Source of the DNA: Micromonospora sp. HK10
GTDB lineage: Bacteria; Actinomycetota; Actinomycetes; Mycobacteriales; Micromonosporaceae
Direction of reading: 5' to 3'
Length of the DNA: 64,000 nucleotides
NCBI RefSeq assembly: GCF_000982955.1
Contig: NZ_KQ058896.1
Span: forward strand, 744-64,743
Shown here: in pieces, positions 41,591-49,910 of the stretch
Numbering within the stretch: the first letter of the stretch is position 1
Layout: each line of letters starts with the position of its first letter
Notes under the pieces: generated by a model
The model's input: the letters and a program-made list of their open reading frames with translations, nothing else
What the model was told of the DNA's origin: nothing
Databases searched by the model: none
Program-made: the position numbers and the translations under genes

Positions 41591-41770
41591 GTGGTTCCAT
41601 CCCTCGTCCTAGCGGTGGTCGCGATGCTCGGCTTCGCCGCCGGACTGTTCCTGTTCAAGGTCAAGTCCCGATGGTGCCGACGGTGCGGGTCGGCACTGAA
41701 CTGCCCCGACTGCGGAGGCCGCAGATCCCGCCCGCATGCCGGCCGGACGAGTTGGACGAGCGGACTGTGA
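41591..41770 (+). CDS. small membrane-anchored zinc-ribbon protein
   Basis: This 59-residue protein has one transmembrane helix (3-24) followed by a CxxC...CxxC ribbon (Cys29, Cys32, Cys38, Cys41) and a basic tail. GGAGG lies 8 bases before the GTG. It overlaps the next gene by GTGA and starts a four-gene run of small Micromonospora-type genes. The function is unknown. Confidence 0.65.
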   Translation: MVPSLVLAVVAMLGFAAGLFLFKVKSRWCRRCGSALNCPDCGGRRSRPHAGRTSWTSGL

Positions 41771-42018
41771 CCCCCACGCCGATCACACCTGTAGTCGCCG
41801 TCGCACCCGGCGACGTCGTGCATTTACGCGAACAGGACTACCAGCACGGCAGCGGCCCGCTTCGATTGCGGATCGTCTGCGTCCGCCTCGACCTCAGCCT
41901 CTGGTACGACGGCCAGTGGGTGTGGCTCGAAGGCATCGAAATGCCCTCGACCGGACGCACCGGACGCTTCCGGCAGGTACTCGCCCGCGTCGGCGCCCTC
42001 CCGCAGCCGCAGGACTGA
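41767..42018 (+). CDS. small beta-rich protein of unknown function
   Basis: This 83-residue soluble protein has a beta-rich core, with VVAVAPGDVVHLREQDY followed by LRLRIVCVRLDLS and WYDGQWVWLEGIEMP. It is probably a small barrel. The family is known to me only as a short hypothetical protein near XRE genes in Micromonospora. The GTG overlaps the preceding stop. Confidence 0.65.
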   Translation: MTPTPITPVVAVAPGDVVHLREQDYQHGSGPLRLRIVCVRLDLSLWYDGQWVWLEGIEMPSTGRTGRFRQVLARVGALPQPQD

Positions 42019-42019
42019 C

Positions 42020-42301
42020 ATGGCCGCCACTGTCTACCTGTCCGCAGCGGCCATCGACCAGCTCACGACCGCGCAGCGAGCGCTCGACGAGCACGTCACC
42101 TCCAGCGCCACCGGCTACTGCCTGCGCTGCCAGCTCATCGGCCCCTGCCCCACCAACGAGCAAGCCGCCGCCACCTTCACCCGCTACGGCCGCCTACCTC
42201 GACGAACACCCGGCGCGACCCGACCGCAGCTCATCAACGCCCGCCGCATCACCGCCGGCCCCGATCCTGCGACCGACCTCACCCGGAGGTACCAACCGTG
42301 A
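42020..42301 (+). CDS. small Cys-containing protein of unknown function
   Basis: This 93-residue protein has a helical N-terminus and a CLRC pair (Cys34, Cys37) plus Cys43 in GPCPTNEQAAATF, a possible metal site. It starts 1 base after the previous stop and overlaps the next gene by GTGA, so the set is one operon. The function is unknown. Confidence 0.65.
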   Translation: MAATVYLSAAAIDQLTTAQRALDEHVTSSATGYCLRCQLIGPCPTNEQAAATFTRYGRLPRRTPGATRPQLINARRITAGPDPATDLTRRYQP

Positions 42302-42705
42302 CCCTGCCCGACATCGCCGCCGCGCTACGAGACCTCCACGTCTCCATCGGCCAACAGCAGGACCTGACCAAGGTCGTCATCCAGGACGCCGAGAACGCTC
42401 GAGCCGAGTTCCGCGCCCTCACAACCGGAGCCACCAACCCCCTGGTCAACCGCGCACTGGGCAACTACGCCCAAGGAATCGTCAAGCTCCGCGACGGCTC
42501 ATGGCTGCTCGCCGAAGCCGGCGGCATCCTCGCCGAGTACGCCCGAGCAATCGGCATCGATATGCCGCCACGGCAACCGACCGAGGGCAAGCGGAAGGCC
42601 GAGCCGAATCCCGACGAGCAGAGCGACACCGGTCCTCGCCAACCCGGCCCTCAATGGCTCCCGCCAGCCGACGAACCGGCAAAGCGCGACCCGTCGGCTG
42701 GCTGA
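42298..42705 (+). CDS. DUF6244-like protein
   Basis: This 135-residue protein has a long N-terminal helical part (about 1-95; AALRDLHVSIGQQQDLTKVVIQDAENARAEF) and a charged, proline-rich tail. It resembles the DUF6244 family found mainly in Micromonospora. It ends the small-gene operon. The function is unknown; the helical design suggests self-association or partner binding. Confidence 0.68.
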   Translation: MTLPDIAAALRDLHVSIGQQQDLTKVVIQDAENARAEFRALTTGATNPLVNRALGNYAQGIVKLRDGSWLLAEAGGILAEYARAIGIDMPPRQPTEGKRKAEPNPDEQSDTGPRQPGPQWLPPADEPAKRDPSAG

Positions 42706-42837
42706 CCCTCCATGACGTGGTGGAGTGCGGTGACGGCGGCGCTCAGCTACCGGCCGTCGCTACCGCCACCAAGTGCTTGCCGACGAGTCAGTGAACGTCT
42801 CTGGTTGCGCATCGGATAGTAGATTCACTGGCAGTCG

Positions 42838-42866
42838 TTGACACCTAGGGTTCCGATGCCTAGCCT
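42838..42866 (+). promoter_or_regulatory. consensus-like promoter of the second PadR gene
   Basis: TTGACA (42838-42843), a 17-base spacer and TAGCCT (42861-42866) lie 8 bases before the PadR ATG. This is a strong housekeeping-type promoter with a very short or absent leader. Confidence 0.7.
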
Positions 42867-42874
42867 GGGTAGGT

Positions 42875-43207
42875 ATGGACGTAAGAGGTCATCTCGACCT
42901 GCTGCTGTTGGCCGTGTTGGCAGAAGCGGGTCCGGTGCACGGATACGCAGTGATCACCGCTCTGCGGGACCGTTCAGAGGGTGCCTTCGACGTGCCGGAA
43001 GGCACGGTGTATCCCGCGCTGCACCGGCTGGAGCGTGCAGGGCTAGTCGTCAGCCGGTGGGAGCAAGCGACGCCGCGACGCCGCCGGATCTACGAGCTGA
43101 CCCATGACGGTCAGCTTGCCCGCACCGCCAAGCAGCGGGAGTGGCGCAGCTTCGTCAACCGTGTGCAGGCCGTGATCGGGCCAGCCACCGCGCAGGCGAT
43201 GGCATGA
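42875..43207 (+). CDS. PadR-family transcriptional regulator
   Basis: This 110-residue PadR protein (winged HTH about 5-80; LLLLAVLAEAGPVHGYAVI and GTVYPALHRLERAGLVVSRW) overlaps the next gene by 4 bases. It probably represses itself and the membrane protein that follows. It is similar in size to the PadR at 24246 but only moderately similar in sequence. Confidence 0.88.
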   Translation: MDVRGHLDLLLLAVLAEAGPVHGYAVITALRDRSEGAFDVPEGTVYPALHRLERAGLVVSRWEQATPRRRRIYELTHDGQLARTAKQREWRSFVNRVQAVIGPATAQAMA

Positions 43208-44025
43208 CCACCCCGACCGGCGACGGGCCGGTGGAACAGTATCTTGATGACATGTTCGACCGGCTAGCCGGCACCGGACCTGCCGGGCGGCGGCTACTCG
43301 TCGAGGCAGAGACTCATCTGCTGACCGCCGCGGCGGAAGCTCGCGCCCGCGGCCTCGACGCGGAGGCCGCCGAGCGTGAAGCCATCGACCGATTCGGTAC
43401 GGCAGCCCACGTCACCCGACACGTTTCGGCCGCAACAGATGCTCGCGCATCGCTGGGCCGCCTGGTCACCGGAACCTGGATCGCCACCGGCGTCCTCATG
43501 CTCTGGTGGGGTGCCAGTGGCATGGCTACCTGGCTACTCAGCTGGCCATGGACGCGGCTACTGATCGCCACCGACCGATTCGGAACCCAGCCGGACATGT
43601 GCAGCCGCCCATGGGTGCCGTCGAACCCCACGCTTGGCTGCTTCGCACAGTACCGCGGGAATCTGAGCCTCGTGCCGGTGGAAGGCGACCGGAACTCCTA
43701 CCCCTGGTTCGCGGTAGGCGGTCTGCTCCTCCTGGCGGTGTGGCTACTCGTGCGCCGCTCCACCGTCCTACGCACCACAGCGTGGACGCCGAAGCCAGCC
43801 ATCCTCGGACTCGCCCTCGCGATCCCGTTCGGTCTCGCCGCACTGATCATGACGGCCTACGGTGTAAAGGGGCTCTACTGGCAAGCTCAGGACGGGACCT
43901 TGAGCTACCTCACCGCGGGACTCCTCGCGGCAGGCATCAGCATCGCCGCCATCCGCCGCATCCGCGGCTTCTCACTCACCGCGCCAACAGCGGTTCCCGC
44001 GCTTAGCACTGGGCCGCACTGCTGA
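43204..44025 (+). CDS. permease-prefix (DUF1700-like) multi-pass membrane protein
   Basis: This 273-residue protein begins with a helical prefix (1-75, VEQYLDDMFDRLAGTGPAGRRLLVEAETHLLTAA and AEREAIDRFGTAAHVTRHV) typical of DUF1700/DUF1707 PadR partners. Several transmembrane helices follow from about residue 88. The same prefix is fused to an ABC ATPase at 24578. The PadR-plus-membrane-protein pair often senses envelope stress or exports compounds; here the function is unknown. Confidence 0.78.
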   Translation: MTTPTGDGPVEQYLDDMFDRLAGTGPAGRRLLVEAETHLLTAAAEARARGLDAEAAEREAIDRFGTAAHVTRHVSAATDARASLGRLVTGTWIATGVLMLWWGASGMATWLLSWPWTRLLIATDRFGTQPDMCSRPWVPSNPTLGCFAQYRGNLSLVPVEGDRNSYPWFAVGGLLLLAVWLLVRRSTVLRTTAWTPKPAILGLALAIPFGLAALIMTAYGVKGLYWQAQDGTLSYLTAGLLAAGISIAAIRRIRGFSLTAPTAVPALSTGPHC

Positions 44026-44547
44026 ATCTGCCAACGGTGGCTCATGCACCTGCCGAAATACTCGCCGAAAACAGTACGAAGGGGCACCAGATGCGACCGA
44101 GCCGGAATTGCCGCTTCGCTGTAAAGCTCGCCTGGTGGCGGCGATCTGGCCGAACCACTTGCTCGGCGGCGGGAAATTGATCATCTCGCTGGTCCTTGGC
44201 GTCCAGATGATCAACCCCGGCCGATGGTCATGCCGACGTGCCGTGGGTTGATTGTGGTTCGTGGCTGCCGGGACTGGAGGTGCATGACCAGCACTTAGTT
44301 CAATGTCGGTTCGACCTGTTTTGGTGCGATTCCGGTACCCTTCGTCTCGTCCTCGACGCTTGACTGAGGGGCGGTAAGCCGGGATGGTGGGTTGCTGTGA
44401 GGTGCGTGGCGATTACAGCGCGAAGTCGGAATAAGCGTGCCGCGAGATATTCATGTAACAAAAAGTACTTGTTCGACTACGAGGGGTCCTGTTCGATCGG
44501 CGTGGATGCCCGCACTCGCGGGTACCAGGTCTAACGGGAGGCACTGC
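44026..44547. other. intergenic region before the secreted-peptide operon
   Basis: No gene can be supported in these 522 bases. A TTGACT-like -35 lies near 44362, and an AT-rich stretch near 44445-44475 (GATATTCATGTAACAAAAAG is its core) suggests a promoter or regulated leader for the gene at 44548. Confidence 0.4.
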
Positions 44548-44916
44548 ATGAAAGTGAAGACCGTCATCGCGTCGGCGATCATCGTCGGATCGGGCGTGCT
44601 GCTGGCACCGGGCGTCTCGAGCGCGTCGCTGACTGAGTGCGCCTCGAACCACATGTGCATGTGGAAGAACAACAACTTCTCGGGGCTGATCGGGGACCGT
44701 AACCACGGCGACGCCAACATCCAGAATCTGCCCAGCAGTGTGAACGACGAGATGGACTCGTGGGCCAACCGGTCGGCGTCGTACGCCGGGTGCATGTTCG
44801 CGGACGCGGGTGGTGGCGGGGATCGCCAGACGATGGCCAGGAACAGCAAGGACGACAACGTGAACCCTGCGAACAGCGACGAGGTCACGTCCTGGCGCAC
44901 GGCGAACGCCTGCTGA
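44548..44916 (+). CDS. secreted peptidase-inhibitor-I36/crystallin-like peptide
   Basis: This 122-residue exported protein has a signal peptide with predicted cleavage after Ala26 (GVSSA). The mature part has four cysteines (Cys31, Cys37, Cys82, Cys122), the CMWKNNNFSG motif and a Trp/Asn-rich repeat, all characteristic of I36 inhibitors with a beta/gamma-crystallin fold. It is directly followed by an ABC exporter, 1 base from the ATPase start. This is the layout of lactococcin-972-like bacteriocin systems, so a secreted toxin or inhibitor is possible. GGGAGG precedes the ATG. Confidence 0.8.
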   Translation: MKVKTVIASAIIVGSGVLLAPGVSSASLTECASNHMCMWKNNNFSGLIGDRNHGDANIQNLPSSVNDEMDSWANRSASYAGCMFADAGGGGDRQTMARNSKDDNVNPANSDEVTSWRTANAC

Positions 44917-44917
44917 G

Positions 44918-45607
44918 ATGTCTGATGTCGTAGGTGAACCACTGATCCACCTGACCGGTGTCTCGAAGGTGTACCGCTCGGAGGTCGAGACCGTCTGGGC
45001 GGCGCGGAACGTTGACTTCGTCGCCCGTCCGGGTGAGTTTGTGTGCATCTACGGCGCCAGCGGATCGGGCAAGTCGACGCTGCTGAATTTGCTCGCTGGC
45101 CTGGACCTCGCCGATTCCGGGGTGGTCCAGGTTGGCGGCGTCGACGTGTCAAGCGCCGACGAGAGTCAGCGTGCGCAGCTGAGGCTGCGCACCGTAGGTG
45201 TGGTGTTCCAGGACAACAACCTCATCGAGGAATTCACCGCGATAGAAAACGTCGCGTTGCCGCTGGAGGCCCGTGGGATCCCCGCAGCCGACACGGTCGC
45301 CGAGGCTGTCGAGCAGCTCGGCCGCGTTGGCATGGCGGGTCTGGAGCATCGTCTTCCCCGACAGCTGTCCGGCGGTCAGCGCCAGCGGGTCGGTGTAGCA
45401 CGAGCGCTGACCGGTCAGCGGGCGGTCCTGCTTGCCGACGAACCCACCGGCGCCTTGGACTCGGCGGCCACCCAGGACCTGTTCGCGCTCATCCGCACGT
45501 TGTGCGACCAGGGCATCCTGGCGGTGATCTGCTCCCACGACCCCCGGTGTCGCGCCTACGCAGACACGCTGTACGAAGTCATCGACGGCCAACTGGAACC
45601 GCGTTGA
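44918..45607 (+). CDS. MacB/LolD-type ABC transporter ATPase
   Basis: This 229-residue ATPase of the MacB/LolD/FtsE type has Walker A GASGSGKST (46-54), a Q-loop in VVFQDNN, signature LSGGQRQRVGVARAL, Walker B AVLLADEPTGALD, and SHDPR for the H-loop. It starts 1 base after the peptide gene and overlaps the permease start (TTGA). It probably powers export or removal of the peptide or its target. Confidence 0.92.
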   Translation: MSDVVGEPLIHLTGVSKVYRSEVETVWAARNVDFVARPGEFVCIYGASGSGKSTLLNLLAGLDLADSGVVQVGGVDVSSADESQRAQLRLRTVGVVFQDNNLIEEFTAIENVALPLEARGIPAADTVAEAVEQLGRVGMAGLEHRLPRQLSGGQRQRVGVARALTGQRAVLLADEPTGALDSAATQDLFALIRTLCDQGILAVICSHDPRCRAYADTLYEVIDGQLEPR

Positions 45608-48165
45608 GCAAGCAACTCGGCGCTGCGGCGCAGCTGCGTTTCGCCCTGCGGCTCACTCACCGGTTCGTCCGTTCCCGGGAGACAGCCCGCTCCGCGTTGA
45701 TCGTTCTCCTCGCCGCGCTGTTCCTCATGGGGATGTTCGTAACGCTGAAAACTCTGTCGCTGTCCGGCGCTCAAGTCGCTGACCGGGATCTCGGCCGTTT
45801 CAATGCCTCTGTAGGGTATGGCAGCATCGTTCTGCCACCCGGCGATGACACCTTTGTTCAAGAGGTGCGCGACAGGGCGGCAGCCGTCGGTGCCACGGAC
45901 GCCGCGGTGGTGCTCAGCGCCACCGACGTACAACTGACCACCACGCCGGCGCGCGACGTAACCATGTTCGAAGCGGACTGGCAGTCAGACCCCTATCCGG
46001 CGAAATACCGGCTGCTGTCCGGACGGTGGCCTGCCCGTCCGGGCGAGGTGGTGGTGACCGAGCCGCAGGACGTCGCCGCTTCTCCGGGCGCCGTCCTGCC
46101 GGTGCTGGGCGGTGCGGTGAAGCTACAGGTAGTTGGCACAGCCGACGATCGGTACGCGAGCACGACGAACCTGCTAGTGGGACCCGGGACCTGGGCCGGC
46201 CTCAATCCGAAACTCACCGACGGCTTCGCGCTGCTCGGCGCTCAACCATTCCTGCTGTGGTCCTCGGGAGACGCCGGCGCGGTCGTCGAGGCGTTCGCCA
46301 GCGTCGTGCAACAGCGGACGAACGGCGGGCGGCAAAACACCGGCGTTGACCCCGACGTTGTGACGACGAGTCTGATGACCCGGCAGGACCTGCTGGTGCG
46401 GCCAGAGCGGACATGGATCGAACGGACGCCGGCGGGCTACACGGTGCCCTCGCTGCTACTGCCCATCGGCGCTGTGCTGCTGGTGTTCGCACTCCACAAC
46501 CGCCGCTCGCGCCGCACCGCCTCCGCTTTGATCTCAGTCGGCGTGCGGCCCATCACCGCCGTGACGGGCGTCGCCCTGTCAACCACGGCATGGTGCTTGG
46601 CTGCCGGCGCGATCGGCACGGTCGCGGGAGTAGGGGTCGGTGTCGGTGCCCGCGCCATCGTCGCACAGCTGCGCGACCGGCCCGCCGGGCCAGTTGACGG
46701 ACTCGCCGGGCCCGCACTCCAACTGCTCGCGCTGATCGCCCTCACCAGCCTGTGTGCGTGGGGCGCCCAGCTGTACGACACACGACGCCCTGCACCGTCG
46801 ACACCCTGCCAAAGCCGAGCCCGCGCGACAGCATGGGGCAGCCGAATCCGCGATGCCCGGCATCTGCTGGCGGTCGCCGCCTGGTGCGCTTCCGCCATCT
46901 ATGCCATCCAGATCGACTCCCCGGCCAAGGCCATGATCCTCACGGGAATCATGACCTTCGCGGTGCTGCTCGTAATCCCCGAAATCGTGGGACTGCTGCT
47001 CCGGGTACATCCGCAACGAAACCCGCGTCTACGCCTGGCTTGTCGTCAGCTCGCGGCAGACCCGCGACGTGCCGCTGCCACCATTGCCGTACTCACCACA
47101 CTGTTAGGCGCATCCCTCGGCAGCTTCGCACTGCTCAGCACCATCGTCAGAACCCTGGACGTACAGCAATACCCCGACGTCCTACCTGGTCAGGTCCTAC
47201 TCGCCGACCGCGCCAGCATCACCTTTCCGCCCACCGTAGCGCTGCTCTCCGCCGCGAACGCCTCCGGCGCCCTCGGCGGGAAACCACGAATCCCAATCGG
47301 CTACGCCTACACCATTGACGCCGACGGCAGCATCACTCGAGCCGCCACCCGAGATGAACAGATCGGTTACCTGCTTACGGTAGACACACCCACGCAGGTC
47401 GAGGAACTGGTCGGCCACTCGCTCGACTCCACACAAACCGCCGCTCTGATCGGCGGCGGGCTCCTGATCTGGGCCGACGCGCCCGATCCTCCCGGCAAGA
47501 GCAGCCGCACACGCCTCGCTATCACCGCCGGCGACGGAATCGTCGGCCGAACCCCTGATTTGCCCACCAGCGAAGTCAATGTTGATTTGGCCGATTGGCG
47601 TGTCGGCACCGACGGCGTGCTGCTGCGCGCCACCGCACAGAACCTGGGCCTCCCACTCAAGGACGGCCCAATCATGCTCACCGGACTCACCGACGAGCAG
47701 GCCCAGAATCTCCAGAAAGCTGTCGGTCGGGCTGGCATAGACGCCCGAACAGTCCGAATTTATGTGCCACCACCACCGCCCGTTCCGCCGATCGCACTAG
47801 CAGCCGCCGCAACCGGCCTCGCCATCCTCGCCCTCGCAGCAGTGCTGGCCGCAACCCGCGCCCAAGCCCGAATCCTCCGCAGCTATCTGGCCCGACTCCT
47901 CGCCATCGGCATTCCACCGACCTGGGCCCGTCACGTCCTGCTCTACCAGCAGGGACTCCTCCTAGCGGTCAGCACCCTGCTGGGCCTCCTCATCGCGCTC
48001 ATACCCACCATCGTCCTCGCCGTCCGAATTCCCGGATTCATCGTCAGCATCCCCTGGAGCCAACTCCTCATCCTCCTCGCCGCCATCTACATCGCCACGC
48101 TCCTCGCCGCACTCCGCTCCGTTCTCTCCCTCCGAGCGAGGGAAGGAACGGGAGTAGGGATCTAA
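45604..48165 (+). CDS. FtsX/MacB-type ABC permease (large extracytoplasmic domain)
   Basis: This 853-residue permease begins at TTG (45604), overlapping the ATPase stop. It has an N-terminal membrane helix (about 35-55), a large extracytoplasmic domain, helices near 285-400, a middle pair, a second extracytoplasmic domain and C-terminal FtsX helices near 725-845. This is the duplicated-FtsX layout of permeases that move peptides or lipoproteins by mechanotransmission. The last residues lie directly at the left end of an IS256 fragment. Confidence 0.88.
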   Translation: MSKQLGAAAQLRFALRLTHRFVRSRETARSALIVLLAALFLMGMFVTLKTLSLSGAQVADRDLGRFNASVGYGSIVLPPGDDTFVQEVRDRAAAVGATDAAVVLSATDVQLTTTPARDVTMFEADWQSDPYPAKYRLLSGRWPARPGEVVVTEPQDVAASPGAVLPVLGGAVKLQVVGTADDRYASTTNLLVGPGTWAGLNPKLTDGFALLGAQPFLLWSSGDAGAVVEAFASVVQQRTNGGRQNTGVDPDVVTTSLMTRQDLLVRPERTWIERTPAGYTVPSLLLPIGAVLLVFALHNRRSRRTASALISVGVRPITAVTGVALSTTAWCLAAGAIGTVAGVGVGVGARAIVAQLRDRPAGPVDGLAGPALQLLALIALTSLCAWGAQLYDTRRPAPSTPCQSRARATAWGSRIRDARHLLAVAAWCASAIYAIQIDSPAKAMILTGIMTFAVLLVIPEIVGLLLRVHPQRNPRLRLACRQLAADPRRAAATIAVLTTLLGASLGSFALLSTIVRTLDVQQYPDVLPGQVLLADRASITFPPTVALLSAANASGALGGKPRIPIGYAYTIDADGSITRAATRDEQIGYLLTVDTPTQVEELVGHSLDSTQTAALIGGGLLIWADAPDPPGKSSRTRLAITAGDGIVGRTPDLPTSEVNVDLADWRVGTDGVLLRATAQNLGLPLKDGPIMLTGLTDEQAQNLQKAVGRAGIDARTVRIYVPPPPPVPPIALAAAATGLAILALAAVLAATRAQARILRSYLARLLAIGIPPTWARHVLLYQQGLLLAVSTLLGLLIALIPTIVLAVRIPGFIVSIPWSQLLILLAAIYIATLLAALRSVLSLRAREGTGVGI

Positions 48166-48219
48166 CGGAGTTTCCGGCCTGACCCATCAGGCGTTGTGCC
48201 TGGTGAGGAGGGTGCCGTG

Positions 48220-48384
48220 ATGACCGCGACACTGAATGACCAGACCAGACGTAGGAAGCGGCCTGAGCCGTCGGCGGAGGCGAAGGCCGCCGCCGAGCTG
48301 GTCCGGGCGGCGAAGGAGCAGGGGCTGTCGTTGACCGGCCCGGACGGGCTGCTCAAGCAGTTGACCAAGACGGTCCTGGAGAGC
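48220..48384 (+). pseudogene. IS256-family transposase, N-terminal fragment
   Basis: About 55 residues match the start of IS256-type (Mutator) transposases: EAKAAAELVRAAKEQGLSL and DGLLKQLTKTVLES are typical. After VLES the normal continuation is lost and the frame runs into unrelated sequence, so the element is truncated. The left end probably lies at 48165-48219, directly after the permease stop. No catalytic DDE residues remain. Confidence 0.75.
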
Positions 48385-48595
48385 AGCGCCGGTGGATCGA
48401 TCGGCTGCCATCCGTTCCGCCAGGAGAGCAAGGCGGCGGCGAGCGCCAACTCCGTCAACGCCTCGGTCGGGACAGCCCGGATGAGTATCTCAGGACGTGG
48501 TCTTGGAGTTCGATCAGAACGTCGAACGGGTTGATCTTCTCGGCGTCGGAGAACCGGACCGCTGGCTCGGCGTCGAGAGCCTGGTGGTCGGTCAT
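48385..48595 (-). pseudogene. frameshifted gene fragment cut by the IS256 junction
   Basis: From an ATG at 48595 with an AGGA site the minus strand encodes MTDHQALDAEPAVRFSDAEK and 26 more residues to a stop at 48455. Shifting by one base continues it as TEALTELALAAALLSWRNGW up to the IS junction. The family is not recognised. It appears to be a gene broken by a frameshift and then by the transposon. Confidence 0.45.
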
Positions 48596-49085
48596 CGTGT
48601 CATCCTGAGGGAAAGGAGCACGTTCAGGTTCGAGATCGTCCGTACGAACGTCTCGTACGCGGCGGCTTCGGTGGGGAGCGGGATCGGTCAGTGTGTCGTG
48701 AAGGTGGGCGACGATCTCGATCTCCCTGCGGGAGCGGACTGCTCGCCCCGCTGGTGCCGTCAATCCCTCATACGGGAATTCTCGGACAGGGTCGGCGCCG
48801 GTCAGTCGATCTATCGGCGACGCCCGTAGGTCCCGCATCATCGTGTTTACCTGCCCAAACGCAGCGGGAACGGTTCACCGGCGATGGTCGGTGATTGGTT
48901 CGCATGGTGGTACCTCCGGCCCACTCGACAGCCCGACTCAACTGCGGGAACACCGCGAAGAGATCAACGGACACAACTCAGTCCTGATCTTGGCAGCGAC
49001 TGCGACAGACCTTTCCCCGACATGACCAGGCGCGAGAGGGCCTGCCGGGTGACGGTACGTCACGTTTGCCGGATCATGGTTCTAT
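48596..49085. other. intergenic region without a supported gene
   Basis: 490 bases between the broken gene and the methyltransferase. No open frame has good codon bias or a ribosome site. It probably holds the promoters for the flanking genes. Confidence 0.4.
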
Positions 49086-49910
49086 GTGGACGTGCAGAGC
49101 GACATCGGACTCACCGCCTACCTGGTGAACGAATCACGAGCGCGACGGGAGGATCTCGCGGCGGACCCGCTGGCGAGGGCGTGGATCTCGGAAAAGGACC
49201 GCGGCGCGGTTCGGGATCTGTGGGACGAGTTCGCCGGATCGGTGTACCCCCACGACGACCTGGTCGTGTCCCTGCGTGGCCGCATCATCCTGGAAACCCT
49301 GACCCAGGCCCTGGAGAAGCGCAGCGACACGGTGCTGGTGGTGTGCGGCGCCGGCTTCTCGTCGTATCCGTGGCTGCTGCCGTTCGCTGCGGCGATGGAG
49401 GTCGACCTGCCCGACATGGTGGCGGCCAAGCGGCGACGAGCCGCCGAGCTGCGGGCGGCCGGGGTGCTCGATCAACGAGAGGTCGAGCACATCGCGGCGG
49501 ATCTGAACGACCCGGGGGCACAGCGCCGGCTCCTGGACCGCATCCGCCGGTTCGCCGCCGGGCGGCCCATCGCATTTGTGGCCGAAGGGCTGGTCTTCTA
49601 CCTTCCCCCGGAGCAGGCCCGGGCGGTCGTCGGGCTGGGGGTCGCGGCAGGGCCGCAGACCCTGACGATGATCAGCTACTGGCCGCTCGCCGCAGCGGAT
49701 CATCCGGTGCTGTCGGCGCAACGCCGGTGGTTCCGGAAGCGGTCGCTGCCCGAGGACGCCAGCTACCTGACCACCAGTGAGCTCTCGGCGGTCCTGGGCG
49801 CTCCGGTGGAGAACCACAGCACCGAGGACCTTCAGCACCGGTACCTCGGTGAGGTCGTCGTACCCGAGACTGAGCTGATCCCGGAGCACGTGGCGGTGGC
49901 CGGGAGATGA
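49086..49910 (+). CDS. LCM-family SAM-dependent methyltransferase
   Basis: This 274-residue enzyme belongs to the leucine carboxyl methyltransferase (Ppm1-like) family, widespread in actinobacteria. VLVVCGAGFSSYPWLLPF (about 82-100) is the SAM-binding GxG loop, VDLPDMVAAKRR follows, and FVAEGLVFYL is typical of the C-terminal part. The substrate is unknown and may be a small metabolite. It overlaps the following membrane-protein gene by ATGA. Confidence 0.85.
   Translation: MDVQSDIGLTAYLVNESRARREDLAADPLARAWISEKDRGAVRDLWDEFAGSVYPHDDLVVSLRGRIILETLTQALEKRSDTVLVVCGAGFSSYPWLLPFAAAMEVDLPDMVAAKRRRAAELRAAGVLDQREVEHIAADLNDPGAQRRLLDRIRRFAAGRPIAFVAEGLVFYLPPEQARAVVGLGVAAGPQTLTMISYWPLAAADHPVLSAQRRWFRKRSLPEDASYLTTSELSAVLGAPVENHSTEDLQHRYLGEVVVPETELIPEHVAVAGR

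Noticed and set aside
48621..48645. Partial match to the tRNA T-arm (GTTCAGGTTCGAG)
   Set aside because: Only about 13 bases with a deletion, no acceptor stem; probably chance.
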